Below, in pieces: positions 1 through 9,095 of a stretch of 64,000 bases of DNA. This stretch comes from Sphingobacterium yanglingense (GTDB lineage: Bacteria; Bacteroidota; Bacteroidia; Sphingobacteriales; Sphingobacteriaceae), in contig NZ_SNYV01000014.1 in the NCBI RefSeq assembly GCF_004363245.1, positions 496,001-560,000 on the forward strand, written 5' to 3'. The notes below the pieces were generated by a model that saw only the letters and a program-made list of their open reading frames with translations, was not told where the DNA came from and did not search any database. The position numbers and the translations under genes were made by a program. The stretch's first letter is position 1. Each line of letters opens with the position of its first letter.

Positions 1-51
1 TTTCAAGGGGATATTGAAGATTTAGAGAAACTCTGTATCCCTTTTCATTGA
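1..51 (+). CDS. C-terminal end of an unidentified protein (partial)
   Basis: Reading frame 1 is open from the first base and ends at TGA 49-51, giving a 16-residue tail that ends in CIPFH. The same strand and the short gap to the thioredoxin gene suggest the two could be co-transcribed. The tail is too short to identify a family, and a chance open frame cannot be excluded. Confidence 0.45.
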   Translation, partial: FQGDIEDLEKLCIPFH

Positions 52-109
52 TAAGGTAGTGTAAGGAGAACAAAAACAAAAGTTGGTTTTATTCGTTGTT
101 GTATTAATT

Positions 110-409
110 ATGGCAAATTTTAAGGAATTGATTAATAAAAATAAACTGGTGCTAGTTGACTTTTCAGCAGCCTGGTGTGGCCCATGTCAGACGTTGGCAC
201 CTATACTCAAGGAGGTGAAGGATCATTTTGGGGAGCAGTTGTCCGTATTGAAGGTGGATGTCGATCGTAATCAAGCCCTGTCCAAGAGTTTCGCAATACA
301 GGGAGTCCCTACCATGATTCTTTATAAAGATGGCGCACAGGTATGGAGACAGAGTGGATTATTGACCAAAACTCAAATGCTGGCCATTATCAATCAATAT
401 TTGAACTAA
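110..409 (+). CDS. thioredoxin family protein
   Basis: Small cytoplasmic dithiol-disulfide oxidoreductase of 99 residues, the usual size of a bare thioredoxin. The active site W22-C23-G24-P25-C26 is intact, and the cis-proline region is seen as GVPTM. I start it at ATG 110. An in-frame TTG at 83 would add nine hydrophobic residues not typical of the family. Its stop overlaps the stop of the convergent CBS-domain gene by two bases, so there is no room for a terminator between them. The motif is unambiguous; which thioredoxin paralogue it is cannot be told. Confidence 0.93.
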   Translation: MANFKELINKNKLVLVDFSAAWCGPCQTLAPILKEVKDHFGEQLSVLKVDVDRNQALSKSFAIQGVPTMILYKDGAQVWRQSGLLTKTQMLAIINQYLN

Positions 410-1731
410 TCGATATTTGATACTTCTGTGTTATCGCTGTTGTCTAGGGTAGAAAGGACAACCTTGTCAATACGGTTTCCGTCCATATCCAGTACTTCGA
501 GGCGATATCCTTTGTAGTATACGGTTTCGCCTTCCATCGGCATGTGGTCTAACAACAAAAAGACCAAACCGGCTAGGGTAGTGATGTTGCCGAGCTCGTC
601 TTCATCTTCTTCGCTAAGGTCAATCCCGAACTTTTCAAAGAAATCGTCAAGCTGATATCGCCCTTCCAACACAAAGGTGCCATCTTCTCGTTGTCTGAAC
701 AGTTTTGACCTACTACTTGCGGAGTTATCATCGAAACCACCGACTAAACCGGCCATGATATCTTTTACGGTTATAATTCCTTGTGGACTTCCGTATTCGT
801 CAATTACTACTGCTTGTAATACTTTTCCTGATTTTAGTATTTCCAGAACAGAATAGATACTGCTGTTTTCATTGACAAAGGGGATTGGTTGGACCAGTTT
901 TTCGAGAACTATCTTTTCTTCACTCAATACAGCCTTTAATAGGCTCTTTGTGTGTATAATACCCTTGATTTGGTCAAATGTGCCGTCACATACCGGATAC
1001 TCGGTATGCTCGTTATTTACGATGTAGGCTTTGATGTCTTCAATGGAATCCTCAAGATCTAAATAGGCAATATCGCTACGATGTACCATCATGTTGATTG
1101 CTTTTTTATCTCCTATGTTTAGAATTCTGTCTACCATATCATGTTCAAAATCTTCGATAATACCACTATCTACACCTTCATCTACGAGGGCTTTGATTTC
1201 TTCTTCGGTTACGGTATTACTTGAGACTTTGATGTTGAGTAATTTTACGATAAAATCAGTAGATATTGACAGCGCCCATACAAAAGGCTTAACGATTTTA
1301 CTGAGTGTATCCATCGGAATCGCAATCAGCGAAGCGTACTTCTCGGGGATGGCCATGCCGATTCGTTTTGGGACCAGCTCTCCGATGACTAAGGAAAGAT
1401 AAGTGATGGCAATGACTACCAAAAGCACCGAAAGTGTCTGGCTGTAGGGAGCCAGTACAGGGACCTCTTGTAACACGGTAGCAAGGTAAGTGGAGATAGA
1501 ACCTCCAGAGAAAAAACCAGTTAATATACCGATTAATGTGATACCGATCTGAACTGTAGATAGGAACTGATTAGGTTGTTCCTTTAGTTTCAATGCGCGT
1601 TTGGCACCAAGATTATTTGCTGCTGAAGCCTGTAAACGAGCTTTTCTACTGGATACAATTGCGATTTCGGAAGCGGAAAGAATGCCATTCAGCAAGATAA
1701 GAACAAGGATTATGATTATTTCAGTGATCAT
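406..1731 (-). CDS. hemolysin/CNNM-type CBS-domain membrane protein (TlyC/CorC family)
   Basis: Integral membrane protein of 441 residues. The N-terminal 150 or so residues form a DUF21 (CNNM) transmembrane block that starts with a hydrophobic segment followed by NGILSASEIAIVSSRKARL. A CBS-domain pair follows at about 200-330, containing MMVHRSDI and EYPVCDGTFD, and then a CorC/HlyC C-terminal domain at about 345-430 with GRYQLDDFFEKFGIDL. Family members are linked to Mg2+ or Co2+ homeostasis; the name hemolysin is historical. In gliding Bacteroidota a related protein is GldE, but this one has no gliding genes beside it, so I do not use that name. Confidence 0.9.
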   Translation of the reverse strand: MITEIIIILVLILLNGILSASEIAIVSSRKARLQASAANNLGAKRALKLKEQPNQFLSTVQIGITLIGILTGFFSGGSISTYLATVLQEVPVLAPYSQTLSVLLVVIAITYLSLVIGELVPKRIGMAIPEKYASLIAIPMDTLSKIVKPFVWALSISTDFIVKLLNIKVSSNTVTEEEIKALVDEGVDSGIIEDFEHDMVDRILNIGDKKAINMMVHRSDIAYLDLEDSIEDIKAYIVNNEHTEYPVCDGTFDQIKGIIHTKSLLKAVLSEEKIVLEKLVQPIPFVNENSSIYSVLEILKSGKVLQAVVIDEYGSPQGIITVKDIMAGLVGGFDDNSASSRSKLFRQREDGTFVLEGRYQLDDFFEKFGIDLSEEDEDELGNITTLAGLVFLLLDHMPMEGETVYYKGYRLEVLDMDGNRIDKVVLSTLDNSDNTEVSNID

Positions 1732-1754
1732 GTGAGTATACGGGGTATCTTCTA

Positions 1755-1762
1755 CGAATATA
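1755..1762 (-). promoter_or_regulatory. candidate -7 element of the CBS-domain gene
   Basis: Reverse-strand TATATTCG fits the TAnnTTyG form of the Bacteroidota -7 box and lies 24 bases upstream of the start codon at 1731. No good -33 TTTG is visible at the right distance, so support is weak. Confidence 0.3.
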
Positions 1763-1918
1763 ATAAATCGTTAAAGTAAAACGTAGAATATTTTAGTTTA
1801 TATTAAGCGAAAATAGTGCAAACGTTTGATTGAAAAAAAAGCTTTACTTAATCTTTCGAATTATAGATATTGCAGTAATTTAAACTGTTTTTGAATAAAA
1901 TAATTATAAATCCTGTTT

Positions 1919-3031
1919 ATGTCAGTGTACGATTCCGAGGAACTGGAGAAGGTAGTAAGTAGTTTTGAACTTGATGGTAAGGTGGTCAGTATTGAGCGTT
2001 TTGGGTCAGGCCATATTAATGATAGTTTTAGAGTGGTCGTGAATGAAGGAGACAAATCCTATCTGCTCCAGCGAATCAATCATAAAATATTCCCGAATGT
2101 AGATGGCCTGATGGACAACATTGATTTGGTGACTACGCACCTCAAGTCGGTTTTGAAAAACGAGGTTATCGATGTGGATAAACACACGCTGACGATTATC
2201 CCAACAAAAAGCGGAGCTAAATATCAAAAAGACGCAAATGGTGACTATTGGCGTATTTTTATCCTTTTGGATGGTACGAAGAGCTATGATATCGTCGAAA
2301 CGACAAAGCAGGCTTTTGCTGGAGGGATGGCTTTTGGACGGTTTCAAAAACAGTTATCCACATTGGATGCAACCCAATTGGTGGAGATACTTCCCAATTT
2401 TCATAATATTGATTTTCGCTTATCTAACCTGAGAAAGGCAATCGAGGCTGATCGTGTAGGTCGATTGGCTGAAGTAGGAGAGCTATTAGATTATATCTTT
2501 GAGCGAGAGGAAAAGATGCGTCGTATCCTGGTGATGGCACAGAAAGGTGAATTGCCACTGCGTATCACACATAATGATACTAAGTTTAACAATGTACTAC
2601 TTGATCAAGAGGATAACGTACAATGTGTGATAGATTTGGATACCGTGATGCCAGGGTATGTTGCCTATGACTTTGGAGATGCTATACGTACCATTATCAA
2701 TGCCGCTGCAGAAGATGAAAAGGATTTGAATAAGGTGGTGCTCAATATCCCATTATTCCAGGCCTATACAGAAGGGTACTTTAGTGAAGCAAAGGATTTT
2801 CTGACGGAGAAGGAAATTGAATCGCTATGGTATGGCGTTCTATTATTGCCGTATATGCAGGTTGTCCGCTTTTTGACAGACTATATAGATGGGGACGTAT
2901 ATTATAAAGTACACTATACAGATCATAATCTGGTAAGGACGAATACCCAGTTGAAATTGGTAAAAGAGTTGGAGGGAGCTGAGGCGCAACTGAGAGAAAT
3001 TTTGAGCCAAAGTGTGGTTACTCCATCGTAA
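1919..3031 (+). CDS. phosphotransferase of the APH/choline-kinase fold, N-acetylhexosamine 1-kinase-like
   Basis: Soluble kinase of 370 residues. The catalytic loop is H218-N219-D220 in the segment THNDTKFNNVLLD, followed by the metal-binding VIDLDTVMPG and then YDFGDAIRT. This combination, with the VMPG after the aspartate, is that of N-acetylhexosamine 1-kinases (NahK/LnpB) rather than antibiotic kinases. The nucleotide-binding N-lobe is at about 15-100, including SYLLQRIN. The next gene downstream encodes a carbohydrate-binding-like protein, which fits a sugar role. The exact sugar is inference; databases often call this family aminoglycoside phosphotransferase, which I think is misleading. 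Confidence 0.8.
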   Translation: MSVYDSEELEKVVSSFELDGKVVSIERFGSGHINDSFRVVVNEGDKSYLLQRINHKIFPNVDGLMDNIDLVTTHLKSVLKNEVIDVDKHTLTIIPTKSGAKYQKDANGDYWRIFILLDGTKSYDIVETTKQAFAGGMAFGRFQKQLSTLDATQLVEILPNFHNIDFRLSNLRKAIEADRVGRLAEVGELLDYIFEREEKMRRILVMAQKGELPLRITHNDTKFNNVLLDQEDNVQCVIDLDTVMPGYVAYDFGDAIRTIINAAAEDEKDLNKVVLNIPLFQAYTEGYFSEAKDFLTEKEIESLWYGVLLLPYMQVVRFLTDYIDGDVYYKVHYTDHNLVRTNTQLKLVKELEGAEAQLREILSQSVVTPS

Positions 3032-3047
3032 AAGAGATATTAATGCT

Positions 3048-3095
3048 TTTTTTTCTGTATGTATGTTGAATACAAGGCTTTTTAGTTAAGTTTGG
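3048..3095 (+). promoter_or_regulatory. extended promoter element upstream of the CBM9-like gene
   Basis: A T-run leads into CTG, TATGTTG (TTG at 3066-3068 as the -33 element), AATACAA, ten variable bases and TTAAGTTTG (TAAGTTTG at 3087-3094 as the -7 element). The -33 to -7 spacing is 18 bases. The whole arrangement recurs almost unchanged before the recombinase gene near 61.7 kb. The leader to the ATG at 3158 would be about 55 bases. Confidence 0.6.
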
Positions 3096-3157
3096 TGTAT
3101 AGCTAAATTATTGGTCTACCTGGTAGATGGACTCAAATTAAAAAACAATTTATTCTA

Positions 3158-3784
3158 ATGAAGAGACTTACTGTTGAAAAAATAGCAGATATAACGGATG
3201 ATATCAAAGAATTGGATAGGGCATTCAGTACGCTGTCCTGGAACGCTATAGACCAATGTCCATGGGAGTCAGAATTTCCCTATCGGCCAGAGGTTCGCTT
3301 TCAAATGGCTCATTCAGAGGGTTATATTTATTTGCGCTATGAGGTGAAAGAAGAATTTGTAAAAGGACAGTATATACGGCCAAATGAGAATGTATGGGAA
3401 GATAGCTGCGTCGAATTTTTCTTTTCTCTGGATGGTAAAAAGACCTATTATAATTTTGAATTCAATGTTTTAGCAACAGGTTTGATAGGCTACGGTCCAG
3501 CAGATAAAGCACAACGGAATAGGTTGCCTAAAGAGGTTGTCGAACGTATAGATGCTCGGACACAGGTGGTGAAGAAATCTGGAGTTAAATCTTGGGAGAT
3601 ATACCTAATCATTCCCAAAGATATATTCGGTGATGTGGGGTATGCTGCGAGAACTTTCCACGCTAATTTTTATAAATGTGGTGATGGCTTACCTAATCCA
3701 CATTTTATGTCCTGGAATGCAATTCAAAATGCTACTCCTAACTTTCATTTGCCTGAATTTTTCGGAGAGGTTTTCTTTGTTTAA
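3158..3784 (+). CDS. carbohydrate-binding family 9-like protein
   Basis: Protein of 208 residues without a signal peptide, so probably cytoplasmic. It resembles the CBM9-like proteins of Bacteroidota: a beta-sandwich with WNAIDQCPW near the N-terminus, YIYLRYEVKEEFV, the acidic VWEDSCVEFFF in the middle, YNFEFNVLATG, WEIYLIIP and a final FHLPEFFGEVFF. In secreted enzymes such modules bind sugar ends; the free-standing form has no proven reaction. It lies 126 bases after the sugar-kinase-like gene but has its own good promoter. A strong hairpin follows the stop. Confidence 0.75.
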   Translation: MKRLTVEKIADITDDIKELDRAFSTLSWNAIDQCPWESEFPYRPEVRFQMAHSEGYIYLRYEVKEEFVKGQYIRPNENVWEDSCVEFFFSLDGKKTYYNFEFNVLATGLIGYGPADKAQRNRLPKEVVERIDARTQVVKKSGVKSWEIYLIIPKDIFGDVGYAARTFHANFYKCGDGLPNPHFMSWNAIQNATPNFHLPEFFGEVFFV

Positions 3785-3803
3785 CGCGCTTTAAGAAAGT
3801 TTT

Positions 3804-3853
3804 GTAATAAACTAAGAGAGGTGTCCATTTGGACACCTCTCTTAGTTTATTAC
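3804..3853. terminator. bidirectional terminator with 23-bp perfect arms
   Basis: Arms 3804-3826 and 3831-3853 are exact reverse complements around the loop ATTT. The core is AGAGAGGTGTCC/GGACACCTCTCT, flanked by A/T stretches. It sits between two convergent genes, and its right arm contains the last codons and the stop (3842-3844) of the beta-lactamase-like gene, so those codons are constrained by the hairpin. Confidence 0.85.
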
Positions 3854-4747
3854 TTTGAAGCTCTGAAAAGGATGCTTCGGTTCAAAATGATTCCATATAA
3901 TGCTTGAAAGCTTTCTCGTAAGTTCTTCTGCTTCATTTGCATCTGTCCAGCTGGCATCTTGATTGTTCTTTGTCAATATACAGAAGACATAATCTCCGCT
4001 TGGTGCATTGACTAAGACAACTTCTCCGCGTGCCCGGTCTACGGAACCAGTTTTGGCAATGGTATTGACCCAGGCTGGAAGTTGGGATAATGAACGTCCG
4101 TTGTAAAATTGATTTTTAAGATAACGGTACATTTTATCAGAATGACGTGCATCCACGACTGCGCCGTTCCGTATCAGGGTGAATAGCTTTGCCATCTCTT
4201 GGGGAGTGGTCTGTCCCCAGCCGTACTCTTCCCAGATTTTCTCCCGTCCAGCCGTTCTAGAATTTACTTTGGTGTGTGTCAACCCCAATTGGTCCATCAG
4301 TGGATTGATCTGTGCCCCACCACCGGCTAGCTCCTGTAACCAAATTGAAGTGACATTGTCACTATAGGTGAGCATGAGTGAAATCATGGTAGAGAGATCC
4401 GTCTGTGCGCTGTCTTTGTAAAACTGCATCAGACCAGATCCACCATAAGCTCTCTTGTCCGAATAGGTAAAAGGTTGCTCAAGCTTGAGTTCTCCCTGTG
4501 CTATTTTTTGAAAAACTCCTGCTAGAATAGGAACTTTTACAATGCTAGCTGTAGGGAAGACGGTGTCTGCATTGATGGCAACAAATTTATTACTCTTCAG
4601 CTGATGTACATAGATGCCAATGTCGCCCCGAAATCCTGCTATTTCCTTTTTTATTTTCTGCTCTAATTTCTGATCCACTTTTTGGGCCTGAGCTATTGTT
4701 ACAGTAAGTACGATAAGCGCTATAATGCTGTTAAATCTCAATGTCAT
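3842..4747 (-). CDS. class A beta-lactamase-like serine hydrolase
   Basis: Exported enzyme of 301 residues with a Sec signal peptide ending near AQA-QK (residue 22). The penicillin-binding fold motifs are all present: S68-I-V-K71 (nucleophile and lysine), S129-D130-N131 and K232-T233-G234-S. The omega-loop region GREKIWEEYGWGQTTPQE holds glutamates at 173-174 that may stand in for Glu166, but it lacks the standard ExxLN motif, so hydrolysis of beta-lactams is not assured. Such proteins may act on drugs or be peptidoglycan-related hydrolases. It is the last gene of a four-gene reverse operon, nine bases after its upstream neighbour. Confidence 0.85.
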   Translation of the reverse strand: MTLRFNSIIALIVLTVTIAQAQKVDQKLEQKIKKEIAGFRGDIGIYVHQLKSNKFVAINADTVFPTASIVKVPILAGVFQKIAQGELKLEQPFTYSDKRAYGGSGLMQFYKDSAQTDLSTMISLMLTYSDNVTSIWLQELAGGGAQINPLMDQLGLTHTKVNSRTAGREKIWEEYGWGQTTPQEMAKLFTLIRNGAVVDARHSDKMYRYLKNQFYNGRSLSQLPAWVNTIAKTGSVDRARGEVVLVNAPSGDYVFCILTKNNQDASWTDANEAEELTRKLSSIIWNHFEPKHPFQSFKVIN

Positions 4748-4756
4748 GCCGTGGGG

Positions 4757-5446
4757 TTACTGATTTGATTTGAACTTTTTATAGGAGTCGAGAATATACA
4801 CTTTGAAGTCTTCTGTAGATGCCTTTTTAGCGAATTCAGCAGTTGGTCTGAAGCGTTCTCGGAATAAGGCGATTTCATCTGGACTGAGGGGTACTGTAGC
4901 AGCGATGAGCTGAGTGGTAAATCTCCTGTCAACATCTCTCTTCTCCTGTTCCGCAACCAGCATGGATAGGTTTCTTCGGGATTCTTTTGCCTTTTTGCCA
5001 AATAGTCTAGATGGAGATACGCGCAGTCCTCCACGTTCTTGACTTGCATCTACGGCTTTGCCTTCGTTTTGAGCTTTGGCAATCTCAGCAGCAAGTCTGC
5101 TGTCTGTCATCCGGCTTACTATGACCTCGTCGATAGAAATTAGACTCTCGTCGCGGGTCATATATATCCTCCGGATATTATTCTCGTAATAGAATATAGT
5201 GTCCTGCTTGTAGCCTGGATTTGTAAATACAAGATAATCGTTAAGTTGTCCGCCGATTTTAAAACTACCGTCACGGTCTGATTGTACAACCTCCTGTGTT
5301 CTGATGTTTTTGATGGTGGTGTTCCACAGCGGAGTGCTGCTCACGAGTTCGTAGACATAACCTTTGATGTCTTGTGCCTGCACTGAAGGTAGCTGTAACC
5401 CGATTAGCAAACAGCTCGTGATTATTATTTTGTATATCGATTTCAT
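4757..5446 (-). CDS. exported protein with carboxypeptidase-regulatory-like (CarboxypepD_reg) domain
   Basis: About 229 residues with a signal peptide ending VQAQD. Residues about 26-100 form a Bacteroidota CarboxypepD_reg-like beta-sandwich: IKGYVYELVSSTPLWNTTI, then the usual SDRDGSFKI and YLVFTNPGYKQDTIFY. The C-terminal half is charged and helical with no known motif. I start at ATG 5446, two bases after the peptidase stop, because the ORF start at 5464 would put residues before the signal peptide and overlap the peptidase gene. Role unknown; related lipidated or periplasmic proteins are common in this phylum. Confidence 0.75.
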   Translation of the reverse strand: MKSIYKIIITSCLLIGLQLPSVQAQDIKGYVYELVSSTPLWNTTIKNIRTQEVVQSDRDGSFKIGGQLNDYLVFTNPGYKQDTIFYYENNIRRIYMTRDESLISIDEVIVSRMTDSRLAAEIAKAQNEGKAVDASQERGGLRVSPSRLFGKKAKESRRNLSMLVAEQEKRDVDRRFTTQLIAATVPLSPDEIALFRERFRPTAEFAKKASTEDFKVYILDSYKKFKSNQ

Positions 5447-5448
5447 TG

Positions 5449-7404
5449 TTATTTGGCTCGCCATGTGTTGTTGTCTGGATTGATATCAGGGAAGACGCCT
5501 CTTGGGTCTAATTTTACTTCTGTAAGTTTTTCGGTAGACCGCAGTTTGAAGGTCCATTTGTTGTTTCGTTCCCAGATTTCTACAGGGAGTTTAACATTTA
5601 TTTTTTTACCACTAGCTGTAGTTGCTTCTATTTCCACTGGCATAGGCAACTTATCTAGATTTTCTACTGTCACGATAGCTCCTTTGGAAGGATCTAGTTC
5701 CACGTAACGCACCTCTGTGATAGCTTGGTCCATTTGCCAGTTGTTCTGGAATAAACCGCGCCAAAACCAGTTAAGGTTTTCGCCTGTTTCATTTTCTATA
5801 GTGCGGAAAAAGTCATTCGGAGCAGGATGCTTGTAGGCCCAGTGCTGAATGTACCGCTGGAAGGCTTTGTCGAATCTTTCCTTGCCAATAATCTCATTCC
5901 GGAGCAGGTGTAATGCATAAGCTGGTTTGTAGTATACAAGAAAGCCGATGTTACGTTCTTTCATCGTTTGAGGACTGTTTACGACAGGTTCTAAAGCAGG
6001 ATTAAATAACATCAGCGTCATGGCATTTTTTCTGCCATATCTTACCGCATATTCGCCTTTATTGAATGCTTCTGTTGAAATGTCGTTGATAAAGGTGTTG
6101 AATCCCTCGTCCATCCAACCATGGAGGCGTTCATTGCTGCCTACGATCATAGGGAACCAGTTATGGCCAAACTCGTGGTCAGTAACACCCCAAAGATTGC
6201 CTGCTTTGGCATCATGTCCACAAAAAGAAAGGGCAGGGTATTCCATTCCTCCAACATTGGATGCAACGTTGACAGCAACAGGGTAGGGATATTCAAACCA
6301 TTTTTTTGAATAATGCTCAATAGATGCCTTGGTGTATTCTGTCGAACGCTCCCATGCATTTCCACCGTTACTTTCTTTAGGATATGCGGACATCGCTAGG
6401 GCCGATTTTCCAGAAGGTAGGTTTATTTTTGCGGCATCAATAATAAAAGCAGGCGATGATGCCCATGCGACATCATGTGCGTTTTTGAGGCTGTATTTCC
6501 AGGTAAGTTCTTTTTTGTCTGGTCGAGAGGCTTTGTTGGTTACCTCGGCTTCGCTACGGATCATCAGTGTCTTTTCCGAAGTTTTGGCCGCATTGTAACG
6601 TTTGAGCTGCTCTGGAGTCCAGACTTCATTCGGATTTAATAGTTCGCCACCTAATACAACAATATGATTTGCAGGAGCTGTAATTTCGACGTCATAGTCG
6701 CCAAATTCGAGATAGAACTCGCCTGGTCCTGTATAAGGATGAGTATTCCAGCCTAGGATATCATCGAATACACAGACGCGAGGATACCATTGTGCAATGG
6801 CATATATTTTTCCGTTTTCTGTTTTCAGAATACCGGTACGGTCTGCACCGTATTCTGGGATAGAAAATTCGAAGTCCATACTCAGCGTTGTTTTTCCTCC
6901 CTTAGCTTTGAGAGGAGTAGGAAGGTCAACGCGCATGCGGGTGTCAGTAATGGTGTACGAGGGAGCTTGTTGCTGACCGTTGATCTGCAGATTGTTCAGT
7001 TTGTAACCACCTTCAAATTGATTGCTGGAACTACCATATCGACTGTCTGATAGTGGAATGGTAGCCTGACCTCTGGATTCGGTACTAAAAAGATTCTGAT
7101 CCAATTGGAACCAAATAAAATCTAAATCTTCGGGGCTATTGTTGGTATAAACAATCTGTACAGAACCAGAAATCCGGTCTTGCTGTTCATTAAGCTTTGC
7201 TTTGATGGAATAGCTAGCGTAATTCTGCCAGTAAGCTGGACCGGGTTTTCCGCTGGCAGAGCGGTACTCGGTTCCGTTTGAACTGTAAAAATTAGGGCCA
7301 AAGGCGTCCGAATAGTTATAGCTGCTATTTTGCTGGGCAATTGAGGGCATAGCAAATGCCGCTAATCCAACATACAGCAGGTATTTGAAGGGTTTGTAAA
7401 TCAT
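5449..7404 (-). CDS. M1 family metallopeptidase (aminopeptidase N-like)
   Basis: Exported zinc peptidase of 651 residues, with signal peptide ending SIAQQ. The zinc site is H410-E411-F412-G413-H414 with the third ligand E433 in WMDEGFN, and the substrate-binding GGMEYPAL lies about 30 residues before the HExxH. The N-terminal beta domain spans about 45-270, the catalytic domain about 290-530, and a short beta C-terminal part follows. It lacks the long helical C-terminal domain of PepN, as is usual for this Bacteroidota group. Its start codon overlaps the stop of the upstream gene as ATGA, showing translational coupling. Confidence 0.92.
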   Translation of the reverse strand: MIYKPFKYLLYVGLAAFAMPSIAQQNSSYNYSDAFGPNFYSSNGTEYRSASGKPGPAYWQNYASYSIKAKLNEQQDRISGSVQIVYTNNSPEDLDFIWFQLDQNLFSTESRGQATIPLSDSRYGSSSNQFEGGYKLNNLQINGQQQAPSYTITDTRMRVDLPTPLKAKGGKTTLSMDFEFSIPEYGADRTGILKTENGKIYAIAQWYPRVCVFDDILGWNTHPYTGPGEFYLEFGDYDVEITAPANHIVVLGGELLNPNEVWTPEQLKRYNAAKTSEKTLMIRSEAEVTNKASRPDKKELTWKYSLKNAHDVAWASSPAFIIDAAKINLPSGKSALAMSAYPKESNGGNAWERSTEYTKASIEHYSKKWFEYPYPVAVNVASNVGGMEYPALSFCGHDAKAGNLWGVTDHEFGHNWFPMIVGSNERLHGWMDEGFNTFINDISTEAFNKGEYAVRYGRKNAMTLMLFNPALEPVVNSPQTMKERNIGFLVYYKPAYALHLLRNEIIGKERFDKAFQRYIQHWAYKHPAPNDFFRTIENETGENLNWFWRGLFQNNWQMDQAITEVRYVELDPSKGAIVTVENLDKLPMPVEIEATTASGKKINVKLPVEIWERNNKWTFKLRSTEKLTEVKLDPRGVFPDINPDNNTWRAK

Positions 7405-7754
7405 TTTTTTAATAGTTTTTCTTGGTAAATATGCTCATCAAAACCAAGGATTACATCATCCTTCAATTCAATGACTGGTCTTTTAATCATGCTGTTGTTG
7501 GCAAGAAGGACGGTATTTGCGGAAGATGCGTCTGTGACTTGCGCTTGTTCTTCTGGAGAAAGCTTTTTCCAGGTAGTTCCTTTTTTGTTAACAAGGGATT
7601 CCCAGGTGGTATGTTTTTCCCATGATTCAAGTTTTTCACGTGTAGCAGGCTCTTTTTTGTAGTCATGAAAGGTGTAAGCGATTTCATTCGCATTCATCCA
7701 GTCTAGTGCTTTTTTTACCGTATTACAATTTTTGATTCCGTATATCTCCAACAT
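7401..7754 (-). CDS. ArsC/Spx-family reductase-like protein (YffB type)
   Basis: Thioredoxin-fold protein of 117 residues. The N-terminal Y-G-I-K-N-C10-N-T-V-K-K-A is the hallmark of the YffB/Spx branch of the ArsC family, which has one cysteine where arsenate reductases also have a single reactive one. KRPVIELKD is the family's cis-proline segment. Function is likely glutathione- or thiol-linked reduction or regulation; arsenate reduction is not implied. It is the first gene of the four-gene operon that runs to 3842. Confidence 0.88.
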   Translation of the reverse strand: MLEIYGIKNCNTVKKALDWMNANEIAYTFHDYKKEPATREKLESWEKHTTWESLVNKKGTTWKKLSPEEQAQVTDASSANTVLLANNSMIKRPVIELKDDVILGFDEHIYQEKLLKK

Positions 7755-7780
7755 AGTCTATTTCTATTGTTTTTATTTGT

Positions 7781-7813
7781 TAAACTTAGCCAATTTTGAT
7801 TTCATATGCAAAA
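7781..7813 (-). promoter_or_regulatory. promoter of the ArsC-like/M1 peptidase/beta-lactamase operon
   Basis: On the reverse strand TTTG (complement of 7809-7812) is followed by 20 bases and TAAGTTTA (complement of 7781-7788), close to the Bacteroidota consensus. The start codon at 7754 is 27 bases from the -7 box. Confidence 0.55.
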
Positions 7814-7869
7814 GGAATGTCTGTAGTAGAGGTGGCAGGAGGTAAGTTGATGGAATGTTAGGATTATCT

Positions 7870-7888
7870 TAGTGTATTTTTTACACTA
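7870..7888. promoter_or_regulatory. inverted repeat upstream of the aldolase gene
   Basis: TAGTGTA, five T residues and TACACTA form a perfect 7-bp inverted repeat, overlapped by the palindrome ACACTAGTGT at 7883-7892. It lies about 70 bases before the aldolase start and could be an operator. No matching regulator is known here. A weak -7-like TAACTTTA occurs at 7915-7922. Confidence 0.3.
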
Positions 7889-7956
7889 GTGTTTTCATTC
7901 TCATTTAAAACACTTAACTTTATCGAATCAAAGAAATAAAACTAAAATATAAAAAC

Positions 7957-9036
7957 ATGAGCCTAAAAGATTATAAAGGTGTACTAACCGGTGATCAAGT
8001 TCAAGAATTGTTTGAGATTGCTAAAAAGCACAAATTTGCGCTTCCTGCTGTAAATGTGATAGGTACTAATTCTATCAACGCGGTAATGGAAACAGCGAAG
8101 GCGGTGAATTCTCCTGTAATCATTCAATTGTCAAATGGGGGAGCTCAGTTCTATGCGGGCAAGACGTTGAATAATGATGGACTAAAAGCTTGTATATTAG
8201 GTGCTGTTTCTGCAGCGCAGCATGTGCATTTGTTGGCAGAGCATTACGGTGTTGCTGTTATTTTGCATACGGATCACGCTGCAAAGAAATTGTTACCTTG
8301 GATCGATGGTCTTATGGATGCTGGTGAAAAGTTTTTTGCTGCAAACGGTAAGCCTTTGTTCTCTTCGCATATGTTGGATCTATCGGAGGAGCCTATTGAA
8401 GAAAATATCGAAATCTCTAAACGCTACTTAGAGCGCATGAAGCCACTAGGTATGACAATAGAAATCGAATTGGGAGTGACTGGTGGTGAAGAAGATGGGG
8501 TAGATAATACAGACGTGGATAGCTCGAAATTATATACACAGCCAGAAGAGGTAGCATATGCTTATGAAGTGTTGTCTCAGGTTTCGGACAAGTTTACGGT
8601 AGCAGCTGCATTTGGTAATGTACATGGTGTGTATAAACCAGGTAATGTGAAGTTACAGCCAGTTATATTGAATAATTCGCAAGAGTATATCCGTGAAAAA
8701 TATAAGTTAGCTGCAGAGAAACCAGTGAACTTTGTGTTCCACGGCGGTTCTGGTTCTTCTCCAGAAGAAATCGCAGAAGCAATTTCTTATGGAGCTATCA
8801 AAATGAATATCGATACCGATATGCAGTGGGCATTCTGGGATGGTGTTCGTGGTTACGAAGCCAAAAATCATGATTACTTACAAGGACAGATCGGAAGCCC
8901 AGAAGGTGCCGATTCTCCAAACAAGAAATACTATGACCCACGTGTATGGTTGCGCAAAGGGGAAGAAGCATTCGTTACGCGTTTGAAACAAGCTTTTGAA
9001 GAATTGAATGCAATAGATGTGAATAGTAAATTGTAG
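7957..9036 (+). CDS. fbaA: class II fructose-bisphosphate aldolase
   Basis: Glycolytic and gluconeogenic zinc aldolase that splits fructose 1,6-bisphosphate to dihydroxyacetone phosphate and glyceraldehyde 3-phosphate. Its 359 residues match the class IIA (E. coli FbaA) length and pattern: TGDQVQELFEIAKKHKFALP near the start, the VILHTDHAAKK metal/catalytic motif (H104, D106, H107), IEIELGVTGGEEDGVDN, FVFHGGSGSSPEEI and MNIDTDMQWAFW. It stands alone with a terminator behind it. Confidence 0.97.
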   Translation: MSLKDYKGVLTGDQVQELFEIAKKHKFALPAVNVIGTNSINAVMETAKAVNSPVIIQLSNGGAQFYAGKTLNNDGLKACILGAVSAAQHVHLLAEHYGVAVILHTDHAAKKLLPWIDGLMDAGEKFFAANGKPLFSSHMLDLSEEPIEENIEISKRYLERMKPLGMTIEIELGVTGGEEDGVDNTDVDSSKLYTQPEEVAYAYEVLSQVSDKFTVAAAFGNVHGVYKPGNVKLQPVILNNSQEYIREKYKLAAEKPVNFVFHGGSGSSPEEIAEAISYGAIKMNIDTDMQWAFWDGVRGYEAKNHDYLQGQIGSPEGADSPNKKYYDPRVWLRKGEEAFVTRLKQAFEELNAIDVNSKL

Positions 9037-9065
9037 TTTACGCTACGGTATATGATTTTAGTAAG

Positions 9066-9095
9066 AGGCCGCCCCTACCAAGGAGCGGCCTTTTT
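9066..9095 (+). terminator. Rho-independent terminator of the aldolase gene
   Basis: Arms 9066-9076 and 9081-9091 (AGGCCGCCCCT and AGGAGCGGCCT, one mismatch) enclose the loop ACCA and run into a T-tract at 9091-9095. Confidence 0.8.

Noticed and set aside
1919..3031. Reading the phosphotransferase as an aminoglycoside resistance gene
   Set aside because: The HNDTKFNN and IDLDTVMPG motifs and the carbohydrate-binding-like neighbour fit sugar kinases; no mobile context.
3842..4747. Calling the beta-lactamase-like gene a mobile resistance determinant
   Set aside because: It sits in a chromosomal four-gene operon with housekeeping-like genes and no insertion sequence; the omega loop also lacks the standard ExxLN motif.
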